In this document: positions 30,017 through 41,289 of the stretch, in pieces
Layout of the letters: each line of letters starts with the position of its first letter
How positions within the stretch are numbered: the first letter of the stretch is position 1
Source: Candidula unifasciata
Taxonomy: Eukaryota > Mollusca > Gastropoda > Stylommatophora > Geomitridae
Length of the DNA stretch: 64,000 bases
Assembly (NCBI GenBank): GCA_905116865.2
Contig: CAJHNH020008463.1
Location: 176,501-240,500 of the forward strand
Direction: 5' to 3'
Translations under genes and position numbers: made by a program
Notes under the pieces: generated by a model
What the model was told of the DNA's origin: nothing
Database searches by the model: none
What the model saw: the letters and a program-made list of their open reading frames with translations, nothing else

Positions 30017-30424
30017 AAATGAAGACCATCCGAAGCCATAAATGCCTGTCATATCTATAAATATCTGCTGTATGGACAAAAGAACGGCACGTCTACGCTT
30101 AGATGGTATATTGTTTGTTTCCCTGGGGGCGATATCTCTTGCCAACAGCTGGTTATATGAATAAAGGCTTGATTGACACCCCTCTTTGATCATTATATTT
30201 GATTATTGAGACTCCAGTAATAATTGTTTTTTTTTTTTTTTGGTTGTTGTTTTTATTGAAACACCAGTCTTGGTTTATCTTCTGCTTGTCTGTTTTCATT
30301 TTACATTTACTTTACATATGTTTGTCTGCATATGCCTATCCGAATGTATATTTATCTGTATACCTGCCTTATTCTTGGTCTGTCAGTCGGTATAATTGCA
30401 ATTCTAGAAGTGCTAGGGATCACT

Positions 30425-30700
30425 GTGTCGGCTCTGTGGCTAAGTCGATGCGAACGCTTCGCTCCGTAATGCCGGGATGCCGGGATCGATCCCAGCTGCG
30501 GGCAATGCGCCTTGCGTTGGTTTCGACAGTGGTATCAAGAAAGCCGACCGTCCAGAAGGCAATGGCAAACTACTGGACGTAAATTTGCCTAGAGAAACCA
30601 CACAACAGCCAGGGGCTGTTAGGGTTGGTTCTGCAACGTCCTGTAAAGGATACGCAACAACCTTTAGAGGGATCAATGTAAGAGATGCGCAGACGGAGAT
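30425..30700 (+). repeat. SINE family L, full length
   Basis: The head ggctctgtggctaagtcgatgcgaacgcttcgctcc...gggatcgatccc has A- and B-box-like positions. The body is tggtttcgacagtggtatcaaga, gcaatggcaaactac, taaatttgcctagagaaacc, tcctgtaaaggatacgcaac. Partner at 7585-7812. Confidence 0.85.
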
Positions 30701-30849
30701 TTGACAGTGACTCCTGCCTACCGATCTGCTCGACAAGAAATTTCCTAGTACCAGTAGGACCAAGGTTTTCACTATCGGTTCTTTTACAGAGGCTGACAAA
30801 AATGGAGGTTGAGGATATGCATCAAACACATCAGCAGTAAGTAAAGGAT

Positions 30850-31085
30850 ATATTGACACGCCTTCAGACGTACTGGCTATTTAGGGTTAGACTTATATTT
30901 TATAGACCAATCTGCACTCGGTGGATGATTTGGTTAACATCACACTCACCGCCTTTAGTTCTCAGGCATCTGCATAGTACCAGTTTAAGGCTGGGTCGAC
31001 CTGAGAGCAAAGGTCATTTTCGAAACAAATATCAGGACCTGATCCCACGCTCTTCGGATCCGCAGCTCCCTAAACATCTCAGCAG
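30850..31085 (-). repeat. SINE family A, diverged
   Basis: acgccttcagacgta, tagggttagacttatattttatagaccaatctgcactcggtggatga, cacactcaccgcctttagt, ggctgggtcgacctgagagcaaaggtc, cacgctcttcggatccgc. 5' head shortened. Confidence 0.85.
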
Positions 31086-31223
31086 CAGATCAGAAAAACA
31101 TGTTTTCCCAGTAGGCGGTAACTGCCCTCAACCATGGCTAGCTTAAGCTGGCCAAATCTCAACCATTCAAGAATACAGAGGGCCACAACATTGTAATACT
31201 CTGTGAGTGCTTTCCAAACAATA

Positions 31224-31501
31224 GTAAAAAAAGTAAAGGACCCTTTTCCACGCCTTTAGGCGTATAGGGCATATAGGGCTAGACCTATATTTTTATAGAC
31301 CATCGGCACAAGATGGGTGATGTGGTCAGCATCACGCCGGCCGCCTTTACTTTCCCAGGACTGCACCCGGTACCCACTCAAGGCTGGGTTGACCTGGGAG
31401 CCAAGGTCATTTTTGAAATAAGTCCGGCTCCGCCAGGGAGCGAACCCACGACCTTCCGATCGGCGGCGAGCGTCTAGCCGCTCAGCCACGGCGACTCTCT
31501 C
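31224..31501 (-). repeat. SINE family A, best-preserved copy, 11-bp TSD
   Basis: 278 bp between tccaaacaata (31213-31223 and 31502-31512). On the minus strand the head reads agtcgccgtggctgagcggctagacgctcgccgccgatcggaaggtcgtgggttcgctccc. A-box TGGCTGAGCGG and B-box GGGTTCGCTCC are intact, so an internal Pol III promoter is plausible. Confidence 0.95.
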
Positions 31502-31549
31502 TCCAAACAATACCAAGCAGAAAACAAGACAAACTAATTGTAGAGCTGA

Positions 31550-31975
31550 TAACCAGCATTGGCTTGCTTTCCAAGGAAGCAGAACTGGTCCTGCAGTGGT
31601 ATTCAGTTAAATCAGAAAGCACAGGAGCTGGCAAGAGCTGGTAGTAATTTACAATCCGCCACAGAGCTACATTGCATGGATTTTTGTCGTGGTATGGGAC
31701 GTCGCAGGTCGACCCAGCCTAAAATGGGTACCAGGATGAGCTGTCCTGGGAAAGTAAAGACAGCCGGCGTAATGCTGACCACATTACCCACAGAGTGCTG
31801 ATGGTCTGTAAAAATATGGGACGCTCTGCCCATATGCCCGATGCGCCGAAAGGCGTGAAAAGGGAACTTTACTTTTACAGAGCTACATAGAAACCAGAAC
31901 AACCCTAAAGCACTCCTACAGGGAAAAGCGGACTAGACTGAAGGGCGATTACAGACTGGAGAGTGATAGCATAAA
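31550..31975 (+). repeat. LINE RNase H end interrupted by a SINE
   Basis: The left piece encodes TSIGLLSKEAELVLQW and AQELARAGSNLQ (the end of RNase H). The right piece (31877-31975) encodes TRTTLKHSYREKRTRLKGDY and RLESDSINIL. Both match 33762-34270 in order. The intervening 31673-31876 is a family A SINE with a 12-bp TSD. Confidence 0.85.
31673..31876 (+). repeat. SINE family A inserted into a LINE, 12-bp TSD
   Basis: Flanked by acagagctacat at 31661-31672 and 31877-31888. The body runs from caggtcgacccagcctaaaatgggtacc to gcgtgaaaagggaactttactttt. The 5' part is truncated or rearranged. Confidence 0.92.
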
Positions 31976-32047
31976 CATACTTTACTGAACAGAATAAACA
32001 ATAAATTGTAGGCTTCCGACAGGTCTCTGATCTCTTAGAGTACAAGG

Positions 32048-32190
32048 CAGATTTATGGGAAGTAAAGGTGGCCGGCGTGATGCTGACCGCATGACCTGTT
32101 GAGGGCTGATTGGTCTTTAAAATTATGAGATTAGCCTCACATGCGCGATGCGCCAGTTGCATGTAAAGGGACCTTTACTTTACTTTTGTT
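32048..32190 (+). repeat. SINE family A, 3' half
   Basis: gggaagtaaaggtggccggcgtgatgctgaccgcatgacc, gattggtctttaaaa, cgatgcgcc, gtaaagggacctttactttac. Confidence 0.85.
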
Positions 32191-32194
32191 AACT

Positions 32195-33035
32195 GAACCC
32201 ACAGATAAACATCCATGACTTGCGTGATTCTTTTACAGATACATCTGGATCCTCGGTGATTCTGTTGTGTCTAGATACTTGTGTGATATGTGGGAGGAGA
32301 CTGTACACTTATAATATATCTGAGTGCAGTGCAAGGTAGGTATGTGCTTTGCTGGGGGAAAATGTTCTTTACGTTTAACTAGCATCCCCGAAGGGGGAGC
32401 TTTAGGTTATAATTGTGACAAGGTTATGTGCCTGTAAAATGGATCAGCATCGTACGCCCCTAAGAGCACTGAAAAGGATTCCTGCAGTGTTGATTTAGAT
32501 AAAAGGAGATAGACCCAAATACTGTCCCGACTGCCGACGATCGTCTACCGGCAAGCCAATGGGTGACCCGGCTTCCGATGTGGGGTGCAGTGCATGTGAT
32601 CCTTAACCAAACATTCAGACCTCCTCGTCATAAATATCGGATTTGATATTTAAAAAAATCATGTCAGAAATAAGTTGCATTCGCACGTTAAAATATATAA
32701 CAACTGAAACATAACTGCTGAGAAAAAGTATATATGTATTTATAATTGCACTGCTATCTTTACCTTGACAACCTATGCCAACAATAACGCCACCAGGCAA
32801 CTCATCCCCAGCTATTTTAACCATCTCTGCATGTGTCCTTCACACAAGAGTTAACCCCAGCACATCTGACGGTGTACTGTACTGCAACAAAGATCGATAA
32901 CTCAATGTTATGTCGTGCTGTATGCACGCCCTTACACTTAAACGGAACGTCGCTACACGACCCATAGCCTGTACTATTGATCATTCTTCACTAAAGTCCT
33001 GCTGTTGTTTGGCTAACACTTAGACACGAACTTCT
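32195..33035. other. Unassigned sequence
   Basis: No coding motif or repeat family recognised. Confidence 0.4.
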
Positions 33036-33037
33036 CT

Positions 33038-33440
33038 CAGTTGAATAATATATCATATGTGCGGTGACTGATTGATTTTTTTTGTCGGGAAAATCAAGAC
33101 AGTGTGTCCGTTAAAGGCTTGAATCATTGACAGTTTTATTATCTGCCTCCAATGAATACTTAATATTACTAGTGAATAATATATTGGATGTGTGGCTGAT
33201 TGATTTTAGTTGGGAGAATAAAGGCATTGTATCCGTTAAATGCAGGAGTCACTGGCAGAATTCTAACGGTACAGACTGAATGCTTTGTAAAGATACTAAA
33301 CATGATAAACTTTACGTGAATAAATAGACATCATATGTGTGGTGACTGACTGATTTTGGTCAGAAGAATCAAGACAAGGCGTCTGTTAAAAGCTGGAGTC
33401 ATCGACAGAAATCGAGCGATAACGATGAACTGCCTCCAAA
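33038..33440. repeat. ~140-bp diverged tandem repeat, 3 units
   Basis: Each unit has gaataatata, catatgtg(c/t)ggtgactgattgatttt, a gaatcaagaca-like block, gtccgttaaaggctggagtcat and gacag, at about 33040, 33172 and 33318. Old triplication. Confidence 0.75.
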
Positions 33441-33620
33441 GAATTCTGTCACGAATAACATTGAATAATTATTTACCCCCATTATAAAATATCCTATTAA
33501 ATTGCTGTTTAGAACAGTAGTTTTTAACTTTTTTGATGTGTTGCTTTCTTTTCATTTCCAAAAAAGACACCCCATCCCCCACCCCACCCCCCTTTTTTTA
33601 AATGTGATTAAAAAAGAAGA

Positions 33621-33640
33621 CACGGGGGGGGGGGGGGGAC
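33621..33640. repeat. Poly-G tract
   Basis: 15 consecutive G, after a C-rich/T-rich stretch. Confidence 0.9.
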
Positions 33641-33761
33641 CAAGCGCTAATAACTTGGAGAAATGTAAAGTACGAAGATGCATTTTGGTCGGAATTTATT
33701 CTTAATTTATAATTAAATTTACGTGTTTCTTCTTCTTCTTCTGCGTTCGACATCAGTCATG

Positions 33762-34290
33762 CTAAACATTGAGTCCCGTCTGGGTCAAAAATAGGATTGT
33801 GCGTTTGAGGTCACCACCGGTCTCCCATAGCTTCTCTCGCAATGTGGATCCCCTGGGCCATATCCACAGTCTTTGCTGGGAGAGGTAAGGGCAGTACTGC
33901 AGTATGTGCTCAGGGGTCTGTCTTTCTGCTCCACAATCACAGGCAGCAGATTCTTTTATGCCTATCCTGTACAGGTGTGCTCGAAGACCACAGTGTCCAG
34001 TCCGAAGTCTAAAAATTGATGTTTGTTCTTTCCTGTTGAGTTTGTTTATGCTGTCACTCTCTGGTCTGTGATCTCCATTCTGCCTTCTCCACTCCCGCTT
34101 GAAAGACTGCTTTAGCGCTGTTTTGGTTTCTTTGTAGCTGTGTTTCTGGATGAGGTTGTGGAAGATTACTCCCAGCTTTTGCCAACTCGTCTGCTCTCTC
34201 ATTTCCTTGAATACCACAGTAGGCTGGTAACCACTGCAAGACCAGTTCTGCTTCCTTGGAGAGTAAGCCGATGTTGGTCCTTAGATCTGC
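33762..34290 (-). pseudogene. Non-LTR retrotransposon 3' end: RNase H tail plus zinc knuckle
   Basis: From 34290 the minus strand encodes IGLLSKEAELVLQWLPAYCG then IQGNERADELAKAGSNL, the end of an RNase H domain with the final Asp. After a frameshift near 34150 a 151-codon frame carries ESDSINKLNRKEQTSIFRLR, TGHCGLRAHLYRIG and CDCGAERQTPEHILQYCP. The last is the C-x-C-x6-H-x4-C motif that closes I/R1/Jockey-type ORF2 proteins. One frameshift separates the halves; otherwise well preserved. Related copy at 31550-31975. Confidence 0.88.
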
Positions 34291-34948
34291 AATTTACGTG
34301 TTATCCTTGCAAAAAACAAAAACGTGATGGCCTTTTATTTAAAAAATAGTTTTACAAATATTTTATTTATAATCAAACTGAAGAAGAAAGTTAGGATAGC
34401 TAATGACTACAGTTACGTATAAACTCAAATGCAAAACTGCTAAACGCCCGCCTTGAAAATTATTTGCGTCTTCTAAGAGAAGGCGTGGGCCAGATTGTAA
34501 ACCACTGTGTTCGACATTTCAGAATTACGTAATATTCTAACACAACATTTTCGGGTTATAAAATGTCTTGATAACTGCCTTAGCTGTACAATAATTCTAA
34601 TTCTAATTAACGATCAGAATATTTATTTCAGGATTCCACACATGATATGCATTCGAGATCTCGTTGCGAATCATGGTAAATTGTTGGCATTTCACGTTTT
34701 CGTATTTTTATTCTTGTCGACTGTAGGAGGGGTGTAACAAAATGATCTGTTTAAAACCCACACAGAAAAAAAAAAAATATTCTTACTGCCTCGGGTGAAA
34801 GTGGTGACACGACATATCAGACAAGAAAATTGCTTCTACAGGGAAGTCACGACACTGTTTAGTTTTTGGGTGTATGTTATAATTATGAGGTGACGTCAAC
34901 TTGTGAAATAGTATTCAAGTAGTTTGTACATGGTAACATAGTTAGTGG

Positions 34949-35160
34949 TAGTCGCCGTGGCCGAGCGGCTAGACGTGGGTCGTGGGTTCGCTCCCTGGCA
35001 GAGCCGTACTATTTTCAAAAATGATCTTGGCTCCCAGGTCGACCCTACCTTGAATGGGTACTGGGTGCACCCATCTTGTGCCTATTGGTCTATAAAAATA
35101 TAGGTCTAGCACCATATGCCCTATACGCCTAAAGGCGTGGAAAAGGGTCCTTTACTTACA
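34949..35160 (+). repeat. SINE family A with internal deletions
   Basis: tagtcgccgtggccgagcggctagacg, gtgggttcgctccctggc, aaatgatcttggctcccaggtcgac, ggaaaagggtcctttactta. The 3' end abuts a long (TA)n. Confidence 0.92.
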
Positions 35161-35164
35161 TTGT

Positions 35165-35167
<3 letters not shown>

Positions 35168-35250
<83 letters not shown>

Positions 35251-35330
35251 GTACTTCTCTCTCTCTCTCTCTCTTTCTGTGTGTGTGTGTGTATGTGTGC
35301 GTGTGCGTCTGTGTGTGTGCACGCGCGCGC
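35168..35330. repeat. (TA)n-(CT)n-(GT)n microsatellite
   Basis: About 80 bases of TA, then CT repeats, then GT/GC-rich repeats. Begins at the tail of the preceding SINE A. Confidence 0.95.
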
Positions 35331-35819
35331 TCTTATGCAATTTTTTTCTAAACGATAGGCATTATCATAAACATGTAACAGGTTTCTTGAAGAAAGCCGC
35401 TCCGATCAAGGGCAACCGCAAGGATTCACATTTCTTTGCCACACTCATTATTTTGTAGATTTTCTCTAATGTCTTCTTTGCGGTGTTGCTGACCCCTACC
35501 CAGTGTTATTTTTCATTTTTTTTTAAAAAGGTGCCGAGTCTCACCACAAAATGTCTAAAATTGTAACGACACATGACATAAAGTGTCTATTAAAGCAGTG
35601 CTAAACTAGATTATGCTAGAAAAAAAGCACCGTCCTTAACTCTTCTTATAGGAACCAAAACTTCCATAATGTTCTTTCTGAGCGAAGACCGGCAGGCGAG
35701 AGTCTAGCAAATACCGTACCGTGTCTCTCTTTCACACGTGTCTCAGAGCTTCAACTGGCCAGAGAAATATGTGGATTTTTCTTGGAGAGACCTAAATTAA
35801 GTGATTTTTCTGTAATGGA

Positions 35820-36000
35820 TACCAGAGTTAACACTCTGAGGTAAATGGAGGAACGTCGCTGTAGCTACAGAGTAACGTGCGGAGGGCGCCACAGGCGGAC
35901 AGTTTCTTATCAGCAGTCCGTACTGGTGGCAGAGCACTTATGGTTTACAACCGTGTGCAGTGACGCTGATTCACATTTCCCGACTTTACTTTTCCCAATG
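35820..36000 (+). repeat. SINE family D, 5'-truncated
   Basis: Inverted partner of 43526-43725: taccagagttaacactctgaggtaaatgg, cgccacaggcgga, ttcttatcagcagtccgtactggtggcagagcactta, acaaccgtgtgcagtgacgctg, tcccgactttactttt. Confidence 0.85.
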
Positions 36001-36004
36001 AGCA

Positions 36005-36598
36005 CTAATCAGTGGTTGGAGATGTCATCATCTGTCTTTTCCATCCAAGAAACTGAACAGCCATTGGTAATGACAGGGATTTAAAATCTGAAATATTAAT
36101 GTGATTGATTTTGTCCACAATATTAAAATCGCCTAAAATACTGATTTTTTTAAAAAAAAGAGGTCCGTCTGTAAATCTTTTATAGACTTTATATTTCAAT
36201 GGGTGGGGGAGTGGGGGGGGGGGGTTCTTGTGCGCAGGTAACTGGCACTTCCGGTCGATGATCTGTAGCAAGCAAACTCCATTACAACAGGTAATTCAAT
36301 CATCTCAGTTCATTGTTCGCAATCGATAAATGTCCCGCTGGGTTCATTTTCTTTAATAAACTAATAAATCGTGACAGCAGACAGCAGGGATTTTCATTTC
36401 GGGAAAACTATACAAATTTTTTCGCAATTAGGATCTTTTAGCACATTGAAGTTTAATTATAATTTATATATCAACCCTTCGAAACTAATGAACGTAAAAT
36501 TGCCCAGTAAAACCACACGCCCAGTAAAACATCACAACAGCTAAAACATGACAACACGCGTTTCTGTAGAATGACGAGGGCAGATACAAGTCGCGATG
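36005..36598. other. Unassigned sequence with poly-G run
   Basis: Contains a 12-base G run near 36212. No other feature recognised. Confidence 0.4.
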
Positions 36599-36599
36599 G

Positions 36600-36768
36600 A
36601 AATGCCCTGCCTTTAGTGGGTACCAGGTGCAGTCCTGGAAGGCAAAGGCGGTCGACTTAATGCTGATCACATCACCCGCCATATGCTGGTTGGTCTATAA
36701 GGTATACAGATCTATACCTAAATGCCAAATACGCCTAAAAGCGTGCAAAATTGCGCTCTACTTTACTT

Positions 36769-36772
<4 letters not shown>
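36600..36772 (+). repeat. SINE family A, 5'-truncated
   Basis: gtgggtaccaggtgcagtcctggaaggcaaaggcggtcgac, tgctgatcacatcacccgcc, ggttggtctataag, aatacgcctaaaagcgtg, ctctactttacttt. The tail runs directly into (TA)n. Confidence 0.88.
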
Positions 36773-36773
<1 letters not shown>

Positions 36774-36841
<68 letters not shown>

Positions 36842-36862
36842 ACACACACAACACACACGCAC
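36774..36862. repeat. (TA)n then (CA)n microsatellite
   Basis: About 65 bases of TA followed by CA-rich repeats, starting at the tail of a SINE A. Confidence 0.95.
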
Positions 36863-37164
36863 GCACACATACATTTCTAAACTTATTTTTTTTTTCGTAA
36901 CATTATTCCATCGTATCTTAACTGCTACTTAACGCATACAGTTTCATTAATGTACTGTTTGAAATCATCAAAATTTAATTATTTTTACTCTAAATTTAAA
37001 AAAAAAAAGGATGCAGAAGGGTTTGAATGAACAACGGTATTGTAACGAAAGAGTTACCACACATAAATATGTATGTAGGATGTAAAAACTATGAAAATAT
37101 TGACAGCATGTGCACTTTCGATGTCACTTTCAGAAGTCGGGAATGACATTCCTAATGTGCTAAA

Positions 37165-37270
37165 TGAAGTAAATTGGTCAAACAAGCTGAAACCACTATT
37201 TTAGAGTGTATGTTAAAAGCTTTCAGTGTTTCTAGGGCAAACAAAGAAAATTATACGAAACTGTTTTTTA
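37165..37270 (+). repeat. Dispersed repeat K, copy 1
   Basis: aaacaagctgaaaccactattttagagtgtatgttaaaagc, gggcaaacaaagaaaattata. Partner at 39008-39110. Confidence 0.7.
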
Positions 37271-37274
37271 TGTT

Positions 37275-37775
37275 GCCAAATGTCTCCTAAGTTTAGAATA
37301 TTTGATTAAGTGAAATGCCGTGGCTAATGAATTAATGGAGACAAGTCAGTTCACGGTGTATTCATAGCTTGACTTGTCACGCGTGTTGCCTCGTGAGTCT
37401 AGAGAATAAACAAACATCTGACTGATGAGTACATTATGGGAAATATACGCTGACTAAATCCCCATTCAAATGAATGCCATTATGAACATAAATATTGGTT
37501 CTTTATCATCAATCAACGGGTCGTATACATAATGTCGCTCCCGCCACGACACACCTGAAAGTCTCACTTTCTCTAGACATTTCTCAAGCCCTATGTGATT
37601 CTTTATTGTCTTGTATCCACCTTCCATGAGGTCCCCCTTTGCATCGTGTTTTAGGAAAATTGTATTTCCATCACCCTTATTTCCATGCCATCGTGATGTT
37701 TAACGTGGTCAAAATAACGGAGCATTCGGGCTAGGATGCTGTTTGTGAGCCAGTTTTCTTGTGCTCAGTTTATTT
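37275..37775. other. Unassigned sequence
   Basis: No feature recognised. Confidence 0.4.
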
Positions 37776-38082
37776 AGTTATTTTATTAGTTAGTTAGTTG
37801 GTTGATTGGTTGGTTAGTTGGTTGGTTGGCTGGCTGACTGGTTGGTTGGTTGGTTGGTTAGCTGGTTGACTGGTTGGTTGGCTGGTTGTTTGGCTGGTTG
37901 GTTGGTTGGCTGGCTAATTGGTTGGCTGGTTGGTTGGTTGGTTGGTTGGCTGGTTGGTTGGCTGCTTAGTTGGCTGGTTGGTTAGTTGGCTGGCTGGCTA
38001 GTTGGTTGGTTGGCTGGTAGGTTGGTTGGCTGGTTGGTTGGCTGGCCAGCCGGCTGTTTGGTTGGTTAGTTAGTTAGTCGAC
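37776..38082. repeat. (TTGG)n tetranucleotide array
   Basis: About 300 bases of ttgg/ctgg/tagt tetranucleotides, strongly G+T on the plus strand, essentially free of A and C except in variants. It ends beside a LINE fragment. Confidence 0.95.
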
Positions 38083-38089
38083 AGATTTT

Positions 38090-38545
38090 CTTCATTGCAC
38101 GTCGAACCACTCAGTCCATAAGTGCTCTGATCCCCTCCATAGTAAATCCCGCGGCGTGTAGCGGCTGACGACACCAGTTCTGTGTTGGTTTATTTTTATT
38201 CTTTGGCTACCCTTGTAGTGTTCTTGTTTGGTGTCACCCCGTTTAGCTTTCTGCTCTTGCAGCCTGACCATGGTTGCAGATTCACAATTCTCAATTGATT
38301 TACGCAAACGTCTCAAATCTCGCAGAGCATTCAGTATATCAGACTTGTCCTCCTGTGTTCAGATCACATAGAAAGTCGGCCGTTTTTCTTCTTCTTGTTC
38401 TATTGTATGTTATATCTTGTGCTTCCCTCAAACTACATTGACAACACCGCATACACCGCAACACCTCTACCCACCACAGAATTGTCAGCACACGATACGC
38501 CTCACCCCAAGGGCAATCAATATATTTATCAGGTTCCCTTAACAA
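38090..38545 (-). repeat. EN-RT-RNase H LINE 3' end
   Basis: The minus strand reads DKSDILNALRDLRRL, then HRTGVVSRYTPRDLL and RGSEHLWTEWFDV. The first matches VDIVNAMRKVRRL at 28.7 kb and the last RSEHLWICPKC at 54.3 kb. The Cys pair of the terminal knuckle is lost here. Upstream frame is decayed. Confidence 0.75.
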
Positions 38546-38549
38546 CTTA

Positions 38550-39000
38550 ATTTATTAACAACTTAGAACAACAAAAACTAAGAGTGAGAATTTGTAGAAA
38601 CTAAACAATCTTTACGTTGTGCAAAGCCAGTGGGGTTCCTCAGGTTGCGAACAATATCTTCTATTGTATCAGCTGAAGCGGTATAATGAATTATATACAG
38701 ACTGATTAACACCGAAAGAATTCTGCAGTCCACCCAATCGAATTTTAAGCTGAGTGAGTGTACTGAGCTACCAGTTCTTTTATTTTGCTGTTTAATGGTT
38801 AAAAGATAATTTATTATTTTGTCTTACTGAAGGATAGATTTTGGGTGGGTTATCTTCGTTATCTGTGATGTTTTCATTAGTATAAATTAACTGTTTATTA
38901 AGTGAATAGGTATTTTCTTCAATTAACTTGAACAATTGACAGATTGATTTACGCTTTTCATGTCCATAATTCAAATTCAGTTACGAATATACTGCGACTT
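38550..39000. other. Unassigned sequence
   Basis: AT-rich; no feature recognised. Confidence 0.4.
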
Positions 39001-39007
39001 GATTATT

Positions 39008-39110
39008 AAATAAATAGGTCAAACAAGCTGAGAACCCCTATTTTAGAGTTTATGTTAAAAGCCTTGACTACTTCAATGGCAAACAAAGAAATTATATAAA
39101 ATTGTTGTTC
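39008..39110 (+). repeat. Dispersed repeat K, copy 2
   Basis: caaacaagctgagaacccctattttagagtttatgttaaaagcc, tggcaaacaaagaaattata; partner of 37165-37270. Confidence 0.7.
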
Positions 39111-39124
39111 TTACTACTATAGAT

Positions 39125-39235
39125 ATCAGCAGCGTGATGCTGGCCGCACCAACCAACAAGTGATGATTGGTCTATACAAATATAGGCCTAACCCTATATG
39201 CCCAATATGCCAGAAGACCTGGAAGACGGTCATAA
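39125..39235 (+). repeat. SINE family A fragment
   Basis: agcgtgatgctggccgcacc, gattggtctatacaaatataggcctaaccctatatgcccaatatgcc. Confidence 0.8.
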
Positions 39236-39239
39236 ATAA

Positions 39240-39960
39240 TTAGACTTAACCTCTTCTACCCCTGCTCCCGCCCTACACCACTATAAAAAAGAAGTTATAC
39301 AAACAGGCAGTATATGAGGTTTTAGACAACTGTTCGTGGTTAGTATCATTTAAAAAACGCAACCATGAAAAAAATCAACAAAATCAAATCAAATGGATAA
39401 ATATGTTCTCAAGAGAACCCACTTGTGATCTGCACCCATCAAGTTTTCCCACACGTAATATGTGTTACATGGTATCAAAATAACCGCTTGCTAAGGTCAG
39501 ATTAACAATTAATCATTTGACACCACTTGGCTCAGTTTCGTCATATGCAAAAAAAATCTTTGTACACCTCTTAGCAATTAAAAAAAAAATTATTATCTGA
39601 AGCACGAAAACGGAAATTTTACACGTAAAAGAGGAAACGAACCGTTACATTTCAACATGCGAGTTTGTTTGCTTCATCCTCAATGTGATAACTTTTCTTT
39701 TACAGTTATAGAAATATTATTTATAAATAGACTACACAGGCTGGTATTCTGGTTAGTAAATGGCTTTGGTTTATAGTTTTATTTTCAGCCATCTTTACTT
39801 TGCATATTTTTATACGAACAGGGGCGCAGAAACCTGCGGCGGGGAGGGGGGTAGAGGGGAGGTGGCTCAAGTACCCCAAAACTGTGTAGGGTTGCTGAGT
39901 CCCCTCTATTCACTAATCTTTAGGAGGCCGATGAATCATTTGCAAAGGGCTAAGCAGTCC
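39240..39960. other. Unassigned sequence
   Basis: No repeat family or coding motif recognised. Confidence 0.4.
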
Positions 39961-39966
39961 TCCTTG

Positions 39967-40041
<75 letters not shown>
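39967..40041. repeat. (TA)n, left flank of the TA-bracketed element
   Basis: About 75 bases of TA repeat immediately before actagctgtacccggcc. Confidence 0.95.
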
Positions 40042-40042
<1 letters not shown>

Positions 40043-41099
40043 TAGCTGTACCCGGCCACGCGTTGCTGTGGCCCAGAATGGTAAACTGGAAAAGAAAGAA
40101 AATAGAAGGCGCACATGTCTAATATGGTTAATATCAGTCAATGCACAGCTACAGAGATAGTCTGATATGCCAACTCCAGAACACGCAACATATCAGCGAA
40201 TGTCGATATTAGTGGTCGAATAAAGAGCACTGTTAAAGAGAGAGAAAAAGAAAGATTATTTTTTTTTTTATCGAGGCTAAAGTATCTGTTGTGCTTAAAC
40301 AGGTAAAAGTAAAGCTGACTGCTATATCTCTAACTGAAAATGAAAATGTCTAAGGAAGAGGTATTAAAATATGTAAGAAATTAGAACTGTAAAATAGGGT
40401 TACAAGCTGTCTGAACTAACAGTGTCTGTCATAAACCCCCTCCCTCCGTCCCCAATCATATCTCCCTCTCAGAATGATTTAACAACAGTGTCTGGCTTCC
40501 ACCCCCCCCCCCCCCCCCATCCCTCCCCCGGTGACAATCATATTATCCTCTACAAAGTATGGGAAAGTCAGTGCCTGACGAAATAATGTTGTTAAATTGA
40601 GCTTGGCATCCGTGTCCACCCAGACAAAAATGGGCAACATTAATCTGTACTGAGAATTAAATGTGGCTACCACATCACCCATCGAGTACCAGTACTACTG
40701 CTACCACTACCACCACCACCGTCACAACTACAACAACACAAAACGGTCACTACTGTCTGTACAGGTCGCTGTAGCCAGAGAAGTTGGCGCTGCATGCTGT
40801 TGCCACGGACTGTTGAGTTTAAATGTGTCCCCGTCATAAAGCTCCATCACCTAACCAGTGGTGGAACCCACAGTAATATTCCGTGATTTAAAAAAAAAAA
40901 CTACACTATACTCACAAATAACGGAAATAAAACCCGCACTTTTCATATCTCCCTCTCCGAAGGGACGAGGTTTAACTAACCATGGCATCCTTGTCGACCC
41001 AAACCAAACTGGACAGTAAGCCTTCTTAGTTAACCGTTTCTGTCATTAACGAATAGTTATTGATCGAGTGAAGCGTCGGGGAGAGGCTAATTTGGACTG

Positions 41100-41285
41100 T
41101 ACTGAAATCGGATGTTTGTGGGCGTAAGGCGCAGATCTCGCAACTTAGCTGTAAATTACAACACAACGTGCCAATCGCCTCTTAAGGGGAAAAAGAAAAA
41201 TTAGCAACCAGCGGGGAATCGAACACGGGTCATCCTCGTGAAGGGTGGTATACTTACAATTCTACTACCGAAGACTGAAGACTGT
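41100..41285 (-). repeat. SINE family H, copy 1
   Basis: Body cttagctgtaaattacaacacaacgtgcc. On the minus strand the head at 41265-41200 reads ggtagtagaattgtaagtat...gtgttcgattccccgctgg, a tRNA-like A/B-box pair. Confidence 0.75.
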
Positions 41286-41289
41286 TGGT

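Noticed and set aside
31430..31501. A functional tRNA gene
   Set aside because: A- and B-boxes are present, but the region is the head of a repeated SINE with TSDs and does not form a complete tRNA cloverleaf.
33502..33705. Short frame with a Gly stretch
   Set aside because: The glycine run is a poly-G tract; no domain or conservation visible.
35116..40122. Frames rich in alternating Ile-Tyr
   Set aside because: Simple translations of (TA)n microsatellites.
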